DNA from: Brachynemurus nebulosus
Taxonomy: Eukaryota; Arthropoda; Insecta; Neuroptera; Myrmeleontidae
Direction of reading: 5' to 3'
NCBI GenBank assembly: GCA_035578155.1
Contig: JAPWDM010000005.1
Location: forward strand, 51,342,454 to 51,406,453
DNA: 64,000 nucleotides
The notes beneath the pieces are model-generated. The model worked only from the letters and a program-made list of their open reading frames with translations. It did not search any database and was not told the DNA's origin. The translations under genes were made by a program, and so were the position numbers. Positions within the stretch are counted from its first letter, which is position 1; each line of letters opens with the position of its first letter. This document shows, piece after piece, positions 58,873 through 64,000 of the stretch.

Positions 58873-59935
58873 TACACTGTTTTTAAGAACTTCAACTTTT
58901 AGCAACCATTCTAAGTGTTGTAAAATTCGACGGGTTCGTCAACAGATATTTATTTCGTATAAAACTAATGAGAAGTATACAGCTGAACCTTTTTTTATGT
59001 GGTCTTTTTTTGTGCGGTTTTTAAAAAAATGGCCATTAAAATACATAATATAAATCAAAATCAAAAGATAGTAAGAAACTTAAACATTTACTATAATAAC
59101 GTTCGTTGATAAAAATACTTTTTAACGGCTAATTAAGCATTTAATCAATACATTGCATAAGAACATAATATTTTATAATATTATAAAAATGAAATAAAAT
59201 GTTTCTACGTGTAAATTAAGGCTTTATCTTGTTTAGAAAAGCAACTTTTATTAAAATTGTGAGGTTTTGAGCGTTTTGAGTTATGTTTTTTCGATGAAAT
59301 CACCGCATAAAAAAAAGTTTTGTTTTTACAATCTGGATTGAATTATACTTTTTTTATAGCTATTTATGAAGATTTTAAGTATATTTTTTTGTGCGATTTT
59401 TTTTATGCGATCCCTATCCACCGTATAAAAAAGGATCAGCTGTATAAGTTTCATAATTATAAAGAGGGAAGGAGACATTTTCCCGCAATAAAAAGTATCT
59501 TATATGTTGACCCAGGTAATAAGTTAACACTTTCAGTCCCACGGCATCGGCATCCGAAACCAAACAAAATATCCCCAGAGGCCGACCGCGATCAATGATT
59601 AATTGATTAGTTGGTTACGCATTATGTATGTGTGTGATGTTTATCATTCATCACACGAATGTGTTCCTACTCATACAAATACATACCAAGATACCAACAC
59701 ATACTACTCTTTTGGTTTCTATGTATGCATAAAAAATTTTAAGATAAACAAAAAATACATAAAATATATAAATATATAATTTATATTTTTATATAAAAAT
59801 GATTTGAATGTCAGTGTATAATGTAGTATGTACGTATGTTTACACTTTTACACATACATACATGTTGAACTGTGTTGAATCTATTCAGTGTTTGAATCAT
59901 TTTATTTTATGTATTTGTTTATATAGTTTTCTTTT
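58873..59935. other. AT-rich, no supported feature
   Basis: No exon or RNA gene. The frame at 59320-59598 is unremarkable. Confidence 0.35.
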
Positions 59936-60057
59936 TAGCGAATTTCGAAAACTCGAAATTCAGCTATTACAGTAGGTGTCATGACGCAATCTGAGTCCGG
60001 GACTATGGCAGAAATCTGTTTTGAGGTCCCTAGAATACGAAAATGATATTCACTAAA

Positions 60058-60060
<3 letters not shown>

Positions 60061-60131
<71 letters not shown>
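60061..60131. repeat. (TA)n microsatellite
   Basis: About 70 bp of TA repeats inside the conserved segment of copy 2, at the same place as the tract at 23551-23640. Confidence 0.95.
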
Positions 60132-60135
<4 letters not shown>

Positions 60136-60859
60136 GTGTTCCCACGATAACTCTCGAACGAAACGTCTAACGCTTATGAAATTTTGTGTGCGGACTGGAT
60201 TCTGAATTGGCTTGGCTAAGTTCGTTAGCCAGACACGTCGGATGCCCAGAAGTAGGTTTTCTGGCCATTTTTTATCATTCGATCCTATCATAAGGCAGTT
60301 CAATTTTTACATCGTTGAAAAGGAAAAAAAAAATTATGAAGAAAATATTCTTATAATTTTCTTTCTATTTTAAGTATTTTTCGAGAAAATGTAAATTTTC
60401 ACTTTTATTCTTTCTTTGTTAGTCTAATAAGTAATTTATATTTATATCTCAGTTCTTTATTAAGTATAAAAGTATTTCACTTTTTTATTAAAGAATTTTG
60501 TGAGAACAAGTGAAAACTATTCACATATATGTGATATAACACACATACATGTATAGAGTTTTGTTTCTCATTTATTGCATTATAATTAGCATGGTTCTAT
60601 CCCATGTTAAAAAATGTAAATTAAACAGATTTTCTAAGCTAATGTAATGAAGAATTTTTTTTTTTTTTTATTGAATTTTTAAGTAAACAAGAAATTGAAG
60701 ATTATGTTATGATATAAATATTACTAAATATGAAACAAAACAAAATATGTACAATGTACATATTATGTATGTACGGAAAAATATTTTGAATCGATTTTGA
60801 AAATTTTTCCACTAATAATTAATAATGTTAAAAAATTAAACCATTTCAAATGGATTTAA

Positions 60860-62248
60860 GGTATTTTATGTGAGGTCAAGGTTTTCGGGACCTAAAAAGG
60901 CCAGAAATTAATTAACCAATCGATTTTAAAAATTTTTTCACAGTTAGTAAGTTAAAGTATTTGAATTAATTAATTAAATGATGTCCGCAAGAAACTTACG
61001 GACTGCCATAAGTTATATGAGATCCTTAGAACCCTTTTCTTACTGTTAGAGTACTAGACTTGTATGAGTTTCGCTAGGATTTACTGATCCCATAATTGTA
61101 AAAAATAAACTAAACGACCAATTTTAAAAATTTCTTCACTGTTACAGAGCTAAACTATTTTAGATTGATTTAGAATACATTATGTAAGGTCCGCCAGGGT
61201 CCACAGGACCCAAAAGTGTCAAAAATAAACTAACTGACCGATTTTGAAAATTTTTTCACTGTTACAGAGCTAAACTATTTTAGATAAATATCGATTGCGT
61301 TATGTAAGGTCCGCCTCGGTCCATAGGACCCAAAAGTGTCAAAAATAAACTGCCTGATCGATTTTGAAAATTTTTTCACTGTTACAGAGCTAAACTGTTT
61401 TAGATAAATATAGATTCCGTTATGTAAGGTCTGCCAGAGTCCATAGGATCCAGAAGTGTCAAAAATAAACTAACTGACCGATTTTGAAAATTTTTTCACT
61501 GTTACAGAGCTAAACTATTTTAGATAAATATAAATTACGTTATGTAAGGTCCACCAAGGTCCATAGAACCCAAAAGTGTCAAAAATAAACTAACTGACCG
61601 ATTTTGAAAATTTTTTCACTGTTACAGAGCTAAACTATTTTAGATAAATATAGATTACGTTATGTAAGGTCTGCCAGGGTCCATGGGATCCAAAAGTGTC
61701 AAAAATAAACTAACCGACCGATTTTGAAAATTTTTTCACTGTTACAGAGCTAAACTATTTTAGATAAATATAGATTACGTTATGTAAGGTCTGCCAGGGT
61801 CCATGGGTCCAAAAGTGTCAAAAATAAACTAACCGACCGATTTTGAAAATTTTTTCACTGTTGGGGAACTAACTATTTTAGATAGACATACATTACGTTA
61901 TTTAGGGTCCGCCAGGGTCCATGGGACCCAAAAGTGGTAAAAATAAACTAACCGACCGATTTTGAAAATTTTTTCACTCTTACAGAGCTAAACTATTTTA
62001 GATAAATATAGATTACGTTATGTAAAGTCTGCCAGGGTCCATCGGATCCAAAAGCGTCAAAAATAAACTAGCCGACCGATTTTGAAAATTTTTTCACTGT
62101 TGGGGAGCTAAGCTATTTTAGATACATATAGATTACGTTATGTAAGGTCTGAAGTGTCAGTAGGACCTAAAAGTGTCAAAAATAAAATAACTGACCGATT
62201 TTGAAACCTTTTTACTATTACCAAGGTAAACTATTTTAGATAGGTACA

Positions 62249-62338
<90 letters not shown>

Positions 62339-62640
62339 CATAAAGTCCGCCTAGAATATACGGTCGAGCTGATTTTTTAATGAGGTCCACCGGGATCTTG
62401 CAGATCCGAAAACGCCAGTAATAAGCTATCGAACCGATGCTAAAAAATTTCTCACTGCTAGAGAACTAAATTATTTTAGATGGATACAACTATGCTGCAC
62501 AAAATTCGTTCGGGTTCTTGGGTCCCCAAAAATACCAAAACTAATTACCCAACCGATTTTAAAAATTCTTTTACTCTTAGAAAGCTAAACTATTTTAAAT
62601 AGGTACAGGTCTTAGATGAGATCCGCTAGTGCCCAAGATT
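60860..62640 (-). repeat. 120-bp tandem repeat array, copy 2
   Basis: GTTACAGAGCTAAACTATTT recurs, with small changes, at 61141, 61261, 61381, 61501, 61621 and 61741, exactly 120 bp apart. Further units at about 61860, 61979 and 62100 differ by a base or so in length. Central units are most alike, edge units most diverged. Confidence 0.92.
62251..62337. repeat. (TA)n microsatellite inside the 120-bp array
   Basis: About 85 bp of TA repeats replace the segment ATATAGATTACGTTATG of a normal unit in copy 2. Copy 1 has no counterpart. The Ile-Tyr open frame here is an artefact. Confidence 0.93.
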
Positions 62641-62750
62641 TGGAAATTCGCTATGTTATGCAGATGCTGCGACAGGGGTATTTTTTTTTTAAATATTGCC
62701 GGCTTCCGGGGAAGTTTACTATGAAAGTGCTCGGGCCTCATAGTGTTAAC

Positions 62751-64000
62751 ATGATTTTGTATACTATTAACGTGAGGTCTTGTAAGTTAAAATGTTATTT
62801 AACCTAATTGTAATTTTTTTAATTTTATTAATTGTTAACCTTTTAATTATTTTAACCTATTAATTACTTATTTCTGTGAAGAATGTTTTGATCTGAAGAG
62901 GGTCTATTTTTCACAAGATGTTTAAATTTCATTGTGGACTACGGTATTTACATAATTATACATATATTCAATGTAATATTATGCGTATAGTTCGTATAGT
63001 TAAATGGATATCAGCAGTTCAGTCAGCACTGCTATTAGTTGTTACTGTTGTTGTCTATGTATCGGAAATTGAATGATTATTGAGGACACGATTACGATAA
63101 AAATACAAGTACATAATTAAAATTATTATTGGAAAATTAAACATTTATTGTGTTATCTTTTAAGATATATTGTGTATGTACGTATGTGTAATTTATTCGG
63201 TTACAACACACTGTTATATTATATTTATTGTTTTTATTTTGCAATTAATTTCTTGTAATTCCTAATTAATATATTATTAATTACATGAAAAATGAGGAAA
63301 TTTAGTTTTTTATACAAAATGTCGTTATTATAATTGTGATGACTGGACACGAGTCATTCAAAAAAAGGTATTTAATTGATGTAAAAATGTACGATTTATT
63401 TTGAGTAATGTTAAACATTCATTTTTAACTGTCCAGATCAAATCTACTGAAAAAAATTTCCCATACGTATTTTAAATGTCTAAAAATGTATAGGGGTTCC
63501 CATATAAGCGCATATTGATGGCGTATTTTTAATAATATTAAATACACTTTTCGTATATCATGTATGTATTTGTATTTGTTAATTTATGAAACACCCTGTG
63601 ATAATATGTTTCAATTTGTCCTCGAAGTAACCGCAAACATTTCTAAAAAAATACCTTGAATTACCTTTTTTTCATAAAAATTAATACAAAAAAAATTAAA
63701 TGTTAAATTTTGATTAAAATGCAAATAAAAATAATGATGAATGACGTAATGAGAAAGTAAATAAAAATGAACTATGAAATTCATATCTACATAATATCAT
63801 ATTAAGTTGTACTGTATTTGAATATATTTACCTGTAGAAAATACACTAGTGGGCAAAATACTCAAAATACTGAACAGATTAATCAAAAATTCAAAGTAAA
63901 TTAGGTGAATGCATTAAATAGAACTGGAGCGGATTCAGTGATCATTCTATACTCAGATCAATCATTGTCATTATTGTTTATCTTCATGTGTTTTTTATCA
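62751..64000. other. AT-rich right end of window
   Basis: No supported gene, RNA or complete repeat. A string ATGAAACACCCTGT at about 63588 resembles the end of a mariner-type MITE, but no partner end was found. Confidence 0.35.

Larger units (their letters stand above)
59936..62750 (-). mobile_element. Helentron-like element with 120-bp tandem array, copy 2 (inverted)
   Basis: Read on the minus strand it repeats the order of 21655-23770: leader (about 62640-62750, with AAATACCCCTGTCGCAGC), 120-bp array, spacer, conserved segment with (TA)n, terminal hairpin (59940-59961, one stem mismatch) and GCTAAAA. The conserved segment is nearly identical to copy 1 on both sides of the (TA)n, suggesting recent common origin. 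The right border is approximate. Confidence 0.55.

Noticed and set aside
58676..59053. 125-codon plus-strand open frame with a Cys/Pro-rich middle
   Set aside because: Its middle is the MITE at 58723-58864, whose borders and target duplication are clear. The rest is AT-rich noise.

Overview
This 64 kb window is AT-rich, intron-containing nuclear DNA of an arthropod, most likely an insect. The two recognisable genes give animal proteins (a BAF53/Bap55-type actin-related protein and a shootin-1 homologue). Their splice sites are canonical GT-AG, and several introns are only 54-89 nt. Long AT-rich spaces are filled with non-autonomous DNA transposons. I cannot name the species or order with confidence. 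There are no bacterial-type features, no CRISPR array, no rRNA, and no convincing tRNA.

Genes. (1) 598-1416 (-) is the 273-codon first coding exon of an unidentified, probably nuclear, basic and Ser/Thr-Pro-rich protein; its remaining exons lie beyond the left edge. (2) 29786-37821 (+) is a five-exon shootin-1 homologue, 538 aa by my splice model. (3) 41831-45617 (-) is a four-exon Bap55/ACTL6A homologue, 423 aa. Genes 2 and 3 are convergent and about 4 kb apart. Right of 45.6 kb I find only weak exon candidates. The genes have no evident shared pathway: one is a cytoskeletal coiled-coil protein, one a chromatin-remodeller subunit.

Mobile DNA dominates. Many short elements end in CAG...CTG and have 8-bp target-site duplications (TSDs) readable in the sequence: 149-410, 3255-3535, 4200-4458, 11518-11752, 24315-24539, 58723-58864. 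A hAT-type element with other ends is at 56537-56914. A 2.3 kb element sits inside Bap55 intron 2; removing it with one TSD copy leaves a 54-nt intron. Other groups are TTAA-flanked MITEs (12093, 27535), TA-flanked MITEs (13534, 54975 and a three-member family at 9719, 21093, 44537), a TAA-flanked Harbinger-like element (8748-9418), a 1.6 kb element with a 4-bp TSD and repeated internal motifs (49717-51322), a 1.57 kb foldback element (16905-18478), and a nearly perfect hairpin MITE in two copies (33880, 37954).

The largest repeated unit is an element of about 2-2.8 kb, present at about 21.66-23.77 kb and inverted at about 59.94-62.75 kb. Each copy has an array of 120-bp tandem repeats, a (TA)n tract in a conserved segment, and a terminal hairpin followed by CTAA. 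This organisation resembles non-autonomous Helitron/Helentron elements. Most open reading frames outside the three genes are artefacts of these repeats or of AT-rich DNA. I found no wholly new system; the best leads are the transposon structures in the findings.
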